A stretch of 64,000 nt of DNA from Pseudomonas kielensis (GTDB lineage: Bacteria; Pseudomonadota; Gammaproteobacteria; Pseudomonadales; Pseudomonadaceae): assembly GCF_014236655.1 (NCBI RefSeq), contig NZ_JACMYG010000017.1:1-64000 (forward strand), in the 5' to 3' direction. Positions 34,195 through 42,433 of this stretch are shown piece after piece. Every line of letters begins with the position of its first letter. The first letter of the stretch is position 1. Made by a program: the position numbers and the translations under genes. Below the pieces are notes generated by a model that searched no databases, was not told where the DNA came from, and saw nothing but the letters and a program-made list of their open reading frames with translations.

Positions 34195-35202
34195 ATGAAG
34201 CCTAGTGTGCCCCTGACCGGGTTGCTCGCGGTGGTGACCCAGGTATTGGTGGCCTATGCCGCCACGCTGGCCATGCCGCAGCAACGGGGTCGGGTGGTCG
34301 GCGTGGTCACCAGCGGCATCGTCGTCGGCATCCTGCTGGCCCGTACCGTGTCCGGGGCCATGGCCGACCTGGCCGGGTGGCGCTCGATCTATTGGCTGTC
34401 GGCCGCGCTGACCTTGCTGATGGCCCTGCTGCTGCTTTACGTGCTGCCCAAACAGGAGGCCGCGCAGCCCCAGCAACGCTACTGGCGCTTGATCGGCTCG
34501 GTGTTTGTGCTGTTCAAGGAAGAACCCGTGCTACGCCAGCGGGCGGTGTTGGCCTCGCTCTCGTTCGCCAGCGCCATGGTGCTGTGGACGCCCATGGTGT
34601 TGCCGCTGAGCGCGCCGCCCTTGTCGCTGTCCCATAGTGAGATCGGCCTGTTCGGGCTGGCGGGTGCCGCCGGGGCCCTGGCCGCTGCCCGCGCCGGGCA
34701 TCTGGCCGACCGTGGCCTGGGCCACTGGGTCAGCGGCCTGTCCCTGCTGTTGATGCTCGCCTCGTGGGTGCCGATCGGCCTGGCCCAGTCGTCGCTCTGG
34801 GCCTTGCTCCTGGGGGTGATCACCTTCGACCTCGGCCTGCAGGCCATGCACGTGACCAGCCAGAGCCTGATTTACGGCGTACGGCCCGAGGCGCAAAGCC
34901 GGCTTACCGCCGGGTACATGCTGTTCTACTCGATTGGCAGTGCCCTGGGTTCACTCGCCTCGACCGCCGTCTACGCCTGGGCCGACTGGTTCGGCGTGTG
35001 CCTGCTGGGTGCCGGGATCAATGCCCTGGCGCTGGTCTACTGGCTGTCGACCCGAAGAAGCGCTGCCCACCAACGCGGCAGCGCCCTGCCCGATCAGCGA
35101 TCCTTGCCGGACAGCATGCTCTGCAACACGCCGTCACGCCGGACCCAGCCGTGGAACAGCGCCGCGGCCAGGTGCAGCAATACCGTGAGGAACAGCAGGT
35201 AG
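34195..35202 (+). pseudogene. 5'-truncated MFS transporter
   Basis: 335 codons. From about codon 8 it aligns in pattern with the part of YnfM/arabinose-efflux-like MFS proteins after the third membrane segment (VVTQVLVAYAATLAMPQQRGRVVGVVTSGIVVGILLARTVSG). The first about 95 residues with segments TM1-TM3 and motif A are missing, and only MKPSVPL precedes. At the other end the frame runs about 109 bases into the antisense of the cytochrome b561 gene, giving a non-MFS tail after YWLSTRR. Both point to a deletion-damaged gene. The upstream HxlR gene is intact. Confidence 0.65.
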
Positions 35203-35636
35203 GCCAGGTAACCATGAGCTTTGCGCAAAAAGGCAAACAGCGTGGCATTGGCCGGTACGATTGCCGGCAGTTGCACGCCAATCCCCAGCGTCACCGGATC
35301 GCCCGCGGCCGAAATCATCGCCCAGCCGAGCACTGGCAAGATCAGCATCAGGGCGTACAGCAACCCATGGGACGCCTTGGCCGCGAGCACCTGCCAGCCG
35401 GGCAAGTCCGCCGGCAAGGGCGGCTGGCGCGTCGAGAAACGCACAAACAGGCGCACGATCACCAGCAACAGGATCGCCACGCCCAACGGCTGGTGCAGGT
35501 GGATCAGCCATTCATGGCGCTCGGACACCGAGGCGACCATGCCGGCACCGATGAACAGCATGGCGATCACCAGCAACGCCATCAGCCAGTGCAGCAGCCG
35601 CGCCAGGGGCGCGAAGTGATTCGGTTGCGCGCTCAT
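35094..35636 (-). CDS. Cytochrome b561 family protein
   Basis: 180 residues with four membrane segments. Heme-ligand histidines are visible in ARLLHWLMAL (H16), HEWLIHLHQPLG, KASHGLLYALML and KAHGYLAYLLFLTVLLHL, matching prokaryotic CybB-type b561. Moves electrons between quinol and partner proteins. It overlaps the upstream catalase-family gene by 4 bases (ATGA), so they form one operon and probably one membrane redox unit. Confidence 0.88.
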   Translation of the reverse strand: MSAQPNHFAPLARLLHWLMALLVIAMLFIGAGMVASVSERHEWLIHLHQPLGVAILLLVIVRLFVRFSTRQPPLPADLPGWQVLAAKASHGLLYALMLILPVLGWAMISAAGDPVTLGIGVQLPAIVPANATLFAFLRKAHGYLAYLLFLTVLLHLAAALFHGWVRRDGVLQSMLSGKDR

Positions 35637-36718
35637 TGGGCGGCCTCCTGTTTAGCGCCAGGCAACTGGCCGACTTCGCTGGTCCGGCGCAGGTAAGAGC
35701 TGGCGTAGGCGGCCGAGCGCGCCGCCAGCAAAGGGTCGTTCGAGGGCTCGATGCCACTGGGCAGAATCAGCGGGTCGTAGTTGATATCCCGGCACTCGCC
35801 GCTGTTTTGCGCCTGGCTGCTTTGCAGCACCAGCGTCCCGGCGTTCAACACCTTGCGTGCGGCCGGCCAGGCTTGACTGGCGTCATCCGTGGGGTCCGTC
35901 GGCTCGGCCAGGGTAATCAGCAACTGCCAGCGCAGCGGCCCGGCCTGCAGGCGCTCGCGCAAGTCCTGTTCGAGAAAATCAGCGCCTTGCGTGGCGCCGG
36001 TGGATGCATCGTCCTGGGCCAGGGGGACTACTCCCCAACGCACGGCCTGGCGTTGACCCGCCGAATTCACCAGATAAAACGCATTGATGCCGTTATAAGT
36101 CTCGGTGGCGTAGCTGGCCGAGGGTTTGGCGCTCTTGACCCAGCGCAGGAACGGCGCGGTTTCCGGGTGTGCGGCAAAAAATGCCGGGGCCGCCGCCGGA
36201 TCCGGCTTGCCCGTTGCAGGGTCCGGGCTCTGCGCCTGCTGCAACTGATAGAACGCCTGCGGCGTACCGACCGGGAACACCGGCATGCTGTTCATCCCGG
36301 TGCGCCATTGCTGTCCGTTAGCCTGGGTGAAACGCAACGCCAGGCTACGGATCGGCACGCTGCTATCCGGCGCGTAGGGATTGCCGCTGGGCAAGGCAAA
36401 CCGCCCCACCACCGGGGTTCGTGCCGCATTGAACACCTGCGCGGTGGAATAGGCACGCACCTCGTTACTGCTCTCGAAATAGCCGATCACACACACGCCC
36501 TTGGCATGATTGCGGCGAAATCCTGGATGAACACCGTTGTTGGTTTCGAGCACGTTGACCAGTGCCTTGGGGGTCAGGCGCTGTGGGTCGAGAGACCCGT
36601 TGACGTAGGCAAAGGCCACAGCCATAGCGCCAACCACCAGGCCAATCGCGGCCAGGCGCAGGGCCAGGCTGACGGGACTCAAAGGGGGCCTATCGGGGGT
36701 CGGGGAACGATCTACCAT
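35633..36718 (-). CDS. Membrane-anchored catalase-family peroxidase
   Basis: 361 residues. N-terminal anchor (residues about 18-41, LALRLAAIGLVVGAMAVAFAYV), then the small catalase-like fold of the SrpA/catalase-related peroxidase family: HPGFRRNHAKGVCVIGYFES (distal heme His region), PIRSLALRF and INYDPLILPSGIEPSNDPLLAARSAAY. These proteins bind heme and usually act as peroxidases rather than true catalases. Periplasmic side likely. First gene of the operon with cytochrome b561; preceded by an ECF-type promoter. Confidence 0.85.
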   Translation of the reverse strand: MVDRSPTPDRPPLSPVSLALRLAAIGLVVGAMAVAFAYVNGSLDPQRLTPKALVNVLETNNGVHPGFRRNHAKGVCVIGYFESSNEVRAYSTAQVFNAARTPVVGRFALPSGNPYAPDSSVPIRSLALRFTQANGQQWRTGMNSMPVFPVGTPQAFYQLQQAQSPDPATGKPDPAAAPAFFAAHPETAPFLRWVKSAKPSASYATETYNGINAFYLVNSAGQRQAVRWGVVPLAQDDASTGATQGADFLEQDLRERLQAGPLRWQLLITLAEPTDPTDDASQAWPAARKVLNAGTLVLQSSQAQNSGECRDINYDPLILPSGIEPSNDPLLAARSAAYASSYLRRTSEVGQLPGAKQEAAQ

Positions 36719-36761
36719 GTAACACTCCAGGGCCGGGAACGGCTTGTGGCAAGGATCAGGC

Positions 36762-36787
36762 AGACGTTGCCCGCCGAGGTTTATTCC
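36762..36787 (-). promoter_or_regulatory. ECF-sigma promoter of the catalase/b561 operon
   Basis: On the minus strand GGAATAA (36781-36787), 14 bases, then CGTCT (36762-36766), 44 bases before the catalase-family start. The pattern and spacing are identical to the promoter facing the sigma factor gene. Confidence 0.75.
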
Positions 36788-36815
36788 ATGGCCCGGTGTT
36801 TATTTCTGCGCCACG

Positions 36816-36841
36816 GGAATAACCTCCACTGCCAAGCGTCT
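36816..36841 (+). promoter_or_regulatory. ECF-sigma promoter of the sigma/anti-sigma operon
   Basis: GGAATAA (36816-36822), 14 bases, then CGTCT (36837-36841), 35 bases before the sigma gene. Same element as in the opposite direction; indicates autoregulation by the ECF factor. Confidence 0.75.
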
Positions 36842-36876
36842 CTCTGGTCCCAAGCGTAGTGACTGGCCCGCCCACC

Positions 36877-37383
36877 ATGAATAATCTCGACGAACAGTTA
36901 CGTGACCTGATCCCCAGGCTGCGCCGCTTTGCCGTCTCGCTGACCCGCAATGGCAGCAGCGCCGACGATCTGGTGCAGTCCTGCCTGGAGCGCGCGCTGT
37001 CGAGTTGGGGCAGCAAACACCCGGAGGGCGATCTGCGGGCCTGGCTGTTTGCGATTCTGTACCGGCAGTTTCTCGACGCCCATCGCCGCTCCCGGCGTTA
37101 TGCGCGGATGCTCGAGTTTTTCACTGGCCGCGACGAGCCGCAGCCTTCGCTGGAGCGTACGGTGATCGCGCAGACCACCCTGCAAGCCTTCGACCGGTTG
37201 CCCACTGAGCAACGGGCGCTGTTGCTCTGGGTGTCGGTGGAGGGCTTGAGTTATAAAGAGGTCGCCGAGATCCTCGGTGTCCCTACCGGCACCGTGATGT
37301 CTCGTCTGTCCCGGGCGCGCCAGGCCTTGCGCCAACTGAGCGACGGTGAAATCAGCAGCCCTTCCCTGCGGAGACTCAAATGA
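36877..37383 (+). CDS. ECF-type RNA polymerase sigma factor
   Basis: 168 residues. Region 2 (residues about 10-75; FAVSLTRNGSSADDLVQSCLERALSSW, DLRAWLFAILYRQFLDAHRR) and region 4 (residues about 100-155; LPTEQRALLLWVSVEGLSYKEVAEILGVPTGTVMSRLSRARQAL). No extra domains. Start at 36877; an upstream in-frame ATG at 36859 lacks a better site. Ends in a 4-base overlap with the anti-sigma gene. Confidence 0.9.
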   Translation: MNNLDEQLRDLIPRLRRFAVSLTRNGSSADDLVQSCLERALSSWGSKHPEGDLRAWLFAILYRQFLDAHRRSRRYARMLEFFTGRDEPQPSLERTVIAQTTLQAFDRLPTEQRALLLWVSVEGLSYKEVAEILGVPTGTVMSRLSRARQALRQLSDGEISSPSLRRLK

Positions 37384-38132
37384 TCAGCATGCCTCCCAGC
37401 GTCAATGACCTGCACGCCTACGTCGACCATCAGCTCAACGATGCCGACCGGCGCCTGGTGGAGACGTACCTGGCGGCCAACCCGCAGATGGCCGAGCAGG
37501 TCCGCGCCTGGCAGCAGGATGCCCAGCAACTGCGGGCAGCCCTGGGCGGCGCCTTGCAACAGCCGGACAACCCGGACCTCGACCCGAGCCTGATTCGCCA
37601 ACGCCGCAAGCGCCAGTCCCGGCGTCACCTGGCCAATGCCGCCCTGCTGCTGATCGCGGTGAGCGTCGGCGGCCTGGGCGGCTGGCAGGCACGGCAAATG
37701 ACCTTCGGCAGTGGCACCCTGCCGATGACGGACGCGATGCAGGCGTACCGGATGTTCGCCCAGCAAGGCCTGCTGCCGGCCGACTATCGGGTCCGTGACG
37801 ACGGCGACATGCAGGGCTGGCTCGACCAGTATTTTGCCCACGCCAACCGCCTACCGGACCTCGCCAACTCGGGTTTCCAACCGGTCAGCGCACGGTTGCT
37901 GAGCACCGACCAGGGCCCGGCGGCCATGGTGATGTATGAAGATCAAGGCGGGCGCAAGATCAGCTTCTACATCCGTCCGCCCGGCCCGCGGAACTACCTG
38001 CTACCCAAAGGCAGTCGCAGCGACGGTGAATTGCAGGCGCAATACTGGTCGGGGGCCGGCTACAACTATGCGATGGTCAGCGAAGCCCGCGATCCGGCCA
38101 CCCAGATCATCCGGCAGACCCTGAAGTTCTAG
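37380..38132 (+). CDS. Transmembrane anti-sigma factor
   Basis: 250 residues. N-terminal cytosolic domain of anti-sigma type (DLHAYVDHQLNDADRRLVETYLAANP), without the CxxC of zinc anti-sigma proteins. One membrane segment (residues about 82-102, HLANAALLLIAVSVGGLGGW) and a periplasmic domain of about 145 residues with no cysteines. Translationally coupled to the sigma gene (ATGA). The periplasmic part presumably senses the stress that releases the sigma factor. Confidence 0.85.
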   Translation: MISMPPSVNDLHAYVDHQLNDADRRLVETYLAANPQMAEQVRAWQQDAQQLRAALGGALQQPDNPDLDPSLIRQRRKRQSRRHLANAALLLIAVSVGGLGGWQARQMTFGSGTLPMTDAMQAYRMFAQQGLLPADYRVRDDGDMQGWLDQYFAHANRLPDLANSGFQPVSARLLSTDQGPAAMVMYEDQGGRKISFYIRPPGPRNYLLPKGSRSDGELQAQYWSGAGYNYAMVSEARDPATQIIRQTLKF

Positions 38133-38215
38133 CCGCCCACCCCGGACGTTTACCGCTATCATTCCCACGTTTGCAGGCTCGACGCCGCCCCCTCTTCCCT
38201 TGACTGGATGTGTTC

Positions 38216-39529
38216 ATGCATACCCTTGCACAACTGCGATCCGGCGAGTTGGCCGGGATCAAACGACTGGACCTGTCGTGCGGCCTGGAGGAATTTCCCG
38301 AGGAAATTTTCAGCCTGGCGGACTCGCTCGAGGTGCTCAACCTCAGCGGCAACGCCTTGCGCCAATTGCCGGACGACCTGCACCGACTGCGCCACTTGCG
38401 GGTGCTGTTCTGCTCGAACAATCGCTTGCGCGAACTACCGGCCGGCCTGGGCCAGTGCCAACAATTGAGCATGATCGGTTTCAAGAGCAATCGCCTGCAG
38501 CGGGTCCCGGGCGAGGCGCTGCCGCCACAGTTGCGCTGGTTGATCCTGACCGACAATGAACTGGAGGAGTTGCCCAGCGAACTGGGGCAGCGCCCCCTGC
38601 TGCAAAAACTCATGCTCGCCGGCAACCGCCTGCGCAGCCTGCCCGCCAGCCTGAGCCAGTGCCATCGGCTGGAGCTGATCCGCATTGCCGAAAATCGCCT
38701 CAGCGAACTGCCCCAGTGGTTACTGAATCTGCCGGCCCTGGCCTGGCTGGCGTATGCCGGCAACCCGCTGGAAACCGAGGCCGATGCCAGCGCGCTGGCC
38801 GCCACCGCGCACATTCCCTGGGCGCAACTGCAGCTGCAGCAGCGCCTGGGCGAAGGGGCTTCGGGGGTGATTCATCAGGCGCTGTGGCAGCCGCCATCAG
38901 CGCCGGCGCGCGAGGTCGCGGTGAAACTCTACAAAGGGCCGATGACCAGCGACGGCTCGCCCCTGCATGAAATGAACGCCTGCCTCAGCGCCGGCAGTCA
39001 TGCGCAACTGATCAGTGTGCTGGGGCGCATCGTCGACCATCCGCAGCAGCAGGCCGGCCTGGTGATGGGGCTGATCGACCGCAGTTATCGCAACCTGGCC
39101 GATTTACCCAGCCTGGATTCCTGCAGCCGCGACGTGTATCAGCCTGACACGCGCTTTACCGCCGAAGTGGCGTTGAACATCGCCCGCGGCATCGCCTCGG
39201 CCGCTGCGCACCTGCATCAACAGGGCATCACCCACGGCGACCTCTATGGCCACAACACCTTGTATAACGATCAGGGCGACTGCCTGCTGGGGGACTTCGG
39301 CGCGGCGTCCTTCCATACCCGCGCCGAAACCCTGGAAACCTGCGCGCTGCAACGCATCGAAGTGCGAGCCTTCGGGATTCTGCTGGGGGAGTTGCTGGCG
39401 CGGATCGACTCCGGCCTGAGCGCGACACGGCGCGAGGTATGGGAGGAGTTGCAGCGGCAATGCTGTCAGCCCCAGGTGCTGGCACGTCCCGGGTTCAACC
39501 AGATCCTGGCCGCTTTGCACCAGGCCTGA
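38216..39529 (+). CDS. Leucine-rich-repeat protein kinase
   Basis: 437 residues. Residues about 15-185 hold around seven leucine-rich repeats (LEVLNLSGNALRQLPDDL, LRWLILTDNELEELPSEL and similar). Residues about 205-437 form a eukaryotic-type Ser/Thr kinase: GEGASG loop (212-217), VAVK Lys237, helix-C Glu252, catalytic loop HGDLYGHN (Asp342, Asn347) and GDFG (Asp360). All key catalytic residues are present, so it should be active, with HGD in place of HRD. No signal peptide or membrane segment. A GTG at 38210 is an alternative start. No phosphatase or obvious substrate gene adjoins. Confidence 0.88.
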   Translation: MHTLAQLRSGELAGIKRLDLSCGLEEFPEEIFSLADSLEVLNLSGNALRQLPDDLHRLRHLRVLFCSNNRLRELPAGLGQCQQLSMIGFKSNRLQRVPGEALPPQLRWLILTDNELEELPSELGQRPLLQKLMLAGNRLRSLPASLSQCHRLELIRIAENRLSELPQWLLNLPALAWLAYAGNPLETEADASALAATAHIPWAQLQLQQRLGEGASGVIHQALWQPPSAPAREVAVKLYKGPMTSDGSPLHEMNACLSAGSHAQLISVLGRIVDHPQQQAGLVMGLIDRSYRNLADLPSLDSCSRDVYQPDTRFTAEVALNIARGIASAAAHLHQQGITHGDLYGHNTLYNDQGDCLLGDFGAASFHTRAETLETCALQRIEVRAFGILLGELLARIDSGLSATRREVWEELQRQCCQPQVLARPGFNQILAALHQA

Positions 39530-39537
39530 ATGGCACG

Positions 39538-39625
39538 CGGGCAAGCCTTGCTCCTACACAGTGCTCGGTATGCCCGTGATTTGTCGGGACCAGAGAGGTA
39601 GGAGCCGGCTTGCCGGCGATGGTGC
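39538..39625. repeat. REP-type palindrome pair
   Basis: The left half CGGGCAAGCCTTGCTCCTACA (39538 onward) and the inverted right half GTAGGAGCCGGCTTGCCGGCG (39599 onward) match a common P. fluorescens REP pattern in REPIN arrangement. Confidence 0.7.
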
Positions 39626-39639
39626 GCTGTTCGCCTGGC

Positions 39640-40344
39640 TTAGCCGGCCAACCCGACAAACATGTCCTGCACGTCGTCGTGGTTGTCCAGGCCCTCGAGG
39701 AACGCTTCGACTTCTTCCATTTGCGCGTCAGTCAAGCCGCTGACAGGGTTCTTCGGCTTGTAGCCCAGTTTCGCCGACAACACGGTGAAGCCCTGCTCCG
39801 GCAAAGCTTTCTGTACCGAGTCGAGGTCGGTGGCTTCGGTGATGAACAGGGTCGCGCCGTCTTCGGCTGGTTCGAAATCCTGGGCACCGGCTTCGATCGC
39901 CGCCATTTCCGGGTCAGCGTCCGGGGTGTCCGGCGATGCCTCGATCATGCCCACGTGGTCGAAGTCCCAGGCCACGGAGCCGGAAGCCCCCAATTGCCCC
40001 TTACGGAACGCCACGCGGATTTCCGCCACGGTGCGGTTGATGTTGTCGGTCACGCACTCAACGATCAGCGGCACCTGGTGCGGGGCAAAACCTTCGTAGG
40101 TCACACGGTGGTACTGCACGGTCTCGCCCAGTTGACCCGAACCTTTCTTGATCGCACGTTCCAGGGTTTCACGGGGCATCGAAGCCTTCTTGGCCTGTTC
40201 CACCACCAGGCGCAAATGTGCGTTGGTTGCGGTATCGGCACCGTTACGCGCAGCAATGGTGATTTCCTTCACCAGCTTGCCGAAGATTTTCCCCTTGGCG
40301 TTGGCTGCCGCTTCTTTGTGTTTAACCTTCCACTGTGCGCCCAT
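39640..40344 (-). CDS. YebC/PmpR-family putative transcriptional regulator
   Basis: 234 residues. Begins MGAQWKVKHKEAAANAKGKIFGKLVKEI, then RLVVEQAKKASMPRETLERAIKKGSG and the C-terminal DVQDMFVGL, all family marks. YebC proteins are DNA- or ribosome-associated regulators; recent work links family members to relief of ribosome stalling. The altered N-terminus (WKVKHKEAA instead of the SKWANIKHRK type) suggests the second, YeeN-like paralogue rather than the ruvC-linked one. Confidence 0.85.
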   Translation of the reverse strand: MGAQWKVKHKEAAANAKGKIFGKLVKEITIAARNGADTATNAHLRLVVEQAKKASMPRETLERAIKKGSGQLGETVQYHRVTYEGFAPHQVPLIVECVTDNINRTVAEIRVAFRKGQLGASGSVAWDFDHVGMIEASPDTPDADPEMAAIEAGAQDFEPAEDGATLFITEATDLDSVQKALPEQGFTVLSAKLGYKPKNPVSGLTDAQMEEVEAFLEGLDNHDDVQDMFVGLAG

Positions 40345-40563
40345 AACTCACTCTCTTGATCTGTGGCGCCGAGACATCTATTGGCCGACGCGTTGCGCAA
40401 GTTTATACGGCAAAAAGTTGGCAATCGACCAAAAAGTGCAGCGGATGAGCGACATCATCACAAGCACTTGTAGGGTCTTTCTGAAATGCGCTGATGGGCT
40501 GACTATTGACCCTCAGTGTTTCGTACCCTCGATGCCCCGAACTTCATGGCAGAAGAGTGTGTG

Positions 40564-42426
40564 ATGCACAACGACATGGAAAGCCCCCTGGGCCTGAACC
40601 CAACCCTGACCCTCCCTGAGCTCGCCTTGAGTTTTGCGGTGCGTCAGTTCAAGGGGCACGAAGCCCTCAACCAACTCTACCAACTGGACATCGAACTGCT
40701 CGGCCCGGCACCGGCGATTCGGCTTGAGCAGTGGCTGCACCAGCCGGCCTACCTTTGCCTGGGGCCGGGTATCGGCCGCCACGGGATCGTCCAGCGCGCC
40801 GGGCTGATCGATGCCAACGCCCAGCAGATCACGTACCGCCTGACCCTCGCCCCCCGCCTGCTCGCCCTGGAGCAACCGCCACGGCGGCGTATACGGCGGG
40901 AGTTGAGCGTGCCGCAACTGCTGCACCAGTTGCTCGAGGAACACGGCCTGCCCGCCGACAGTTACCGCTTCGAACTGCACCATGGCGAGTACCCACCGCG
41001 GGCGCTGTGCATCCAGTACGACGAAACCGACCTGCACCTGCTGCATCGGCTGTGCGAAGAGGAAGGCATCCACTTTCATTTTGAACACCACGACGACCGA
41101 CACGTACTGGTGTTCGCCGAGGACAGTGCCAGCTTCACCCAGCACCCGCTCGAGACCGCCTTTGCGCCCGGTGCCGACCACGCGGTGATCAGCCAGTTGT
41201 TTCAATGTCACAACCCGCCCTGCTCCGCGCCGCGCCACAGCGTTCAGCCACGGGGCGAACCACAGGAGTCGGGCCCCGCGCCGGCAGACGCCGCCAATCA
41301 AGTCGCCCAGGCCACCGCCCGGGCAACCCCGACCCAGCAGCACCAGCGCCAGTTGAGCCGGCGCGAGCTCGAACGCCTGCGGTGCCTGCACCGGCAAGTC
41401 CAGGGCCACAGCACGCAGCCCGGTCTACGCAGCGGGGGCATCCTGCAAGTCAGTGGCCATCCTGTCGCGGCATTCAATGACCAGTGGTTGCTCTGCGAGG
41501 TGGAGCATGAAGGCACCGCGAGCCACTACCGCAATCAATTCACCGCCATCCCCTGGTCCAGCGAGTTCCGCCCAGCGCACACGCACCTCAAGCCGCGCAT
41601 CCCTGGCCAGCACATCGGGCGGGTGGCAGAGCCGCCGGTGCTCGACGCTCAAGGCCGGGTACAGGTCTGGTTGTGGCCTGCGCAAGCCACCGATGACGCG
41701 CCCTCGGGGCTCTGGTTGCCAAGGGTCCAGGTGGCCACGGACGCCGGGCAGTTGCCCGCAGGCGGCAGCGAAGTCCCGGTCAGTTTCCTGGATGGTGATC
41801 CCGATCGACCGGTGCTCTATGCCTGCGACCTTGGCGCCGCGCGCAATGACCAAGCCTGGCAGGATAAAGAACAGCCCATCAGCCTCTCGGCCAATGGCAA
41901 CGTGCTGCACCTGACGGCAGACAGCATCACCTTGTCCGGCCCGCTGTTCAGCCCCACCCCTGCCCCTGACGTGGCCCCGCTCGAACATCCCGGACGGCCT
42001 CAGCCCCAGCACAGCGGCTGGAGCGGTGAGATCTATCTGTTCGAACATCCGCCCGCCACCACCGACCGATTGGCCCACGCCAACTGGTACATCGTGCGTA
42101 TGCCGCAGCCCGGGCTCATGGAGCTGACCGGCCTGGATCGCAGCGACGTGGTCATGCAGGGCACCAGCCTGGCGTCGGGTAACCTGGCGCTTTCGCCCGC
42201 GCAGAAAAAACAGCTGGCCTGCGAGTTCGCCCGCACCCCGGAACAACTGTGCTTGCTGTATCCGGGGCAATGCGTGGCGCTGGCCGAATACTTCCAGCAA
42301 CACTGGAACAGCGCGCAACGCCTGAGCTTCATTGAGAGCGCCCGGCCCGCCAGCCCGCCTGCGCACACGGGGCACAACCAACTGTTATTCGACTGGCTGC
42401 TGCCCCACGCCGGCAAGGCGCCTTGA
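40564..42426 (+). CDS. Orphan VgrG-type T6SS spike protein with atypical C-terminus
   Basis: 620 residues. The gp27-like part (residues about 10-330) has FKGHEALNQLYQLDIELLG, ALCIQYDETDLHLLHRLCEEEGIHFHFEHHDDRHVLVFAED. A gp5 OB-fold follows (residues about 355-440; GRVQVWLWPAQATDD..., VSFLDGDPDRPVLYACDL). The usual WIRVSQxWAG motif is changed (WLPRVQVATDAG), and the triple beta-helix repeats are short. The last about 150 residues (IYLFEHPP... CEFARTPEQLCLLYPGQCVALAEYFQQ) are not a VgrG part that I recognise and could be an adaptor or cargo-binding domain. No other T6SS gene adjoins. Start at 40564; alternatives at 40546 and 40516. Confidence 0.75.
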   Translation: MHNDMESPLGLNPTLTLPELALSFAVRQFKGHEALNQLYQLDIELLGPAPAIRLEQWLHQPAYLCLGPGIGRHGIVQRAGLIDANAQQITYRLTLAPRLLALEQPPRRRIRRELSVPQLLHQLLEEHGLPADSYRFELHHGEYPPRALCIQYDETDLHLLHRLCEEEGIHFHFEHHDDRHVLVFAEDSASFTQHPLETAFAPGADHAVISQLFQCHNPPCSAPRHSVQPRGEPQESGPAPADAANQVAQATARATPTQQHQRQLSRRELERLRCLHRQVQGHSTQPGLRSGGILQVSGHPVAAFNDQWLLCEVEHEGTASHYRNQFTAIPWSSEFRPAHTHLKPRIPGQHIGRVAEPPVLDAQGRVQVWLWPAQATDDAPSGLWLPRVQVATDAGQLPAGGSEVPVSFLDGDPDRPVLYACDLGAARNDQAWQDKEQPISLSANGNVLHLTADSITLSGPLFSPTPAPDVAPLEHPGRPQPQHSGWSGEIYLFEHPPATTDRLAHANWYIVRMPQPGLMELTGLDRSDVVMQGTSLASGNLALSPAQKKQLACEFARTPEQLCLLYPGQCVALAEYFQQHWNSAQRLSFIESARPASPPAHTGHNQLLFDWLLPHAGKAP

Positions 42427-42433
42427 ACCGCCG

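Noticed and set aside
40564..42426. T6SS gene cluster
   Set aside because: Only a single VgrG-type gene is present; flanking genes are a YebC-family protein and an FAD oxidoreductase.
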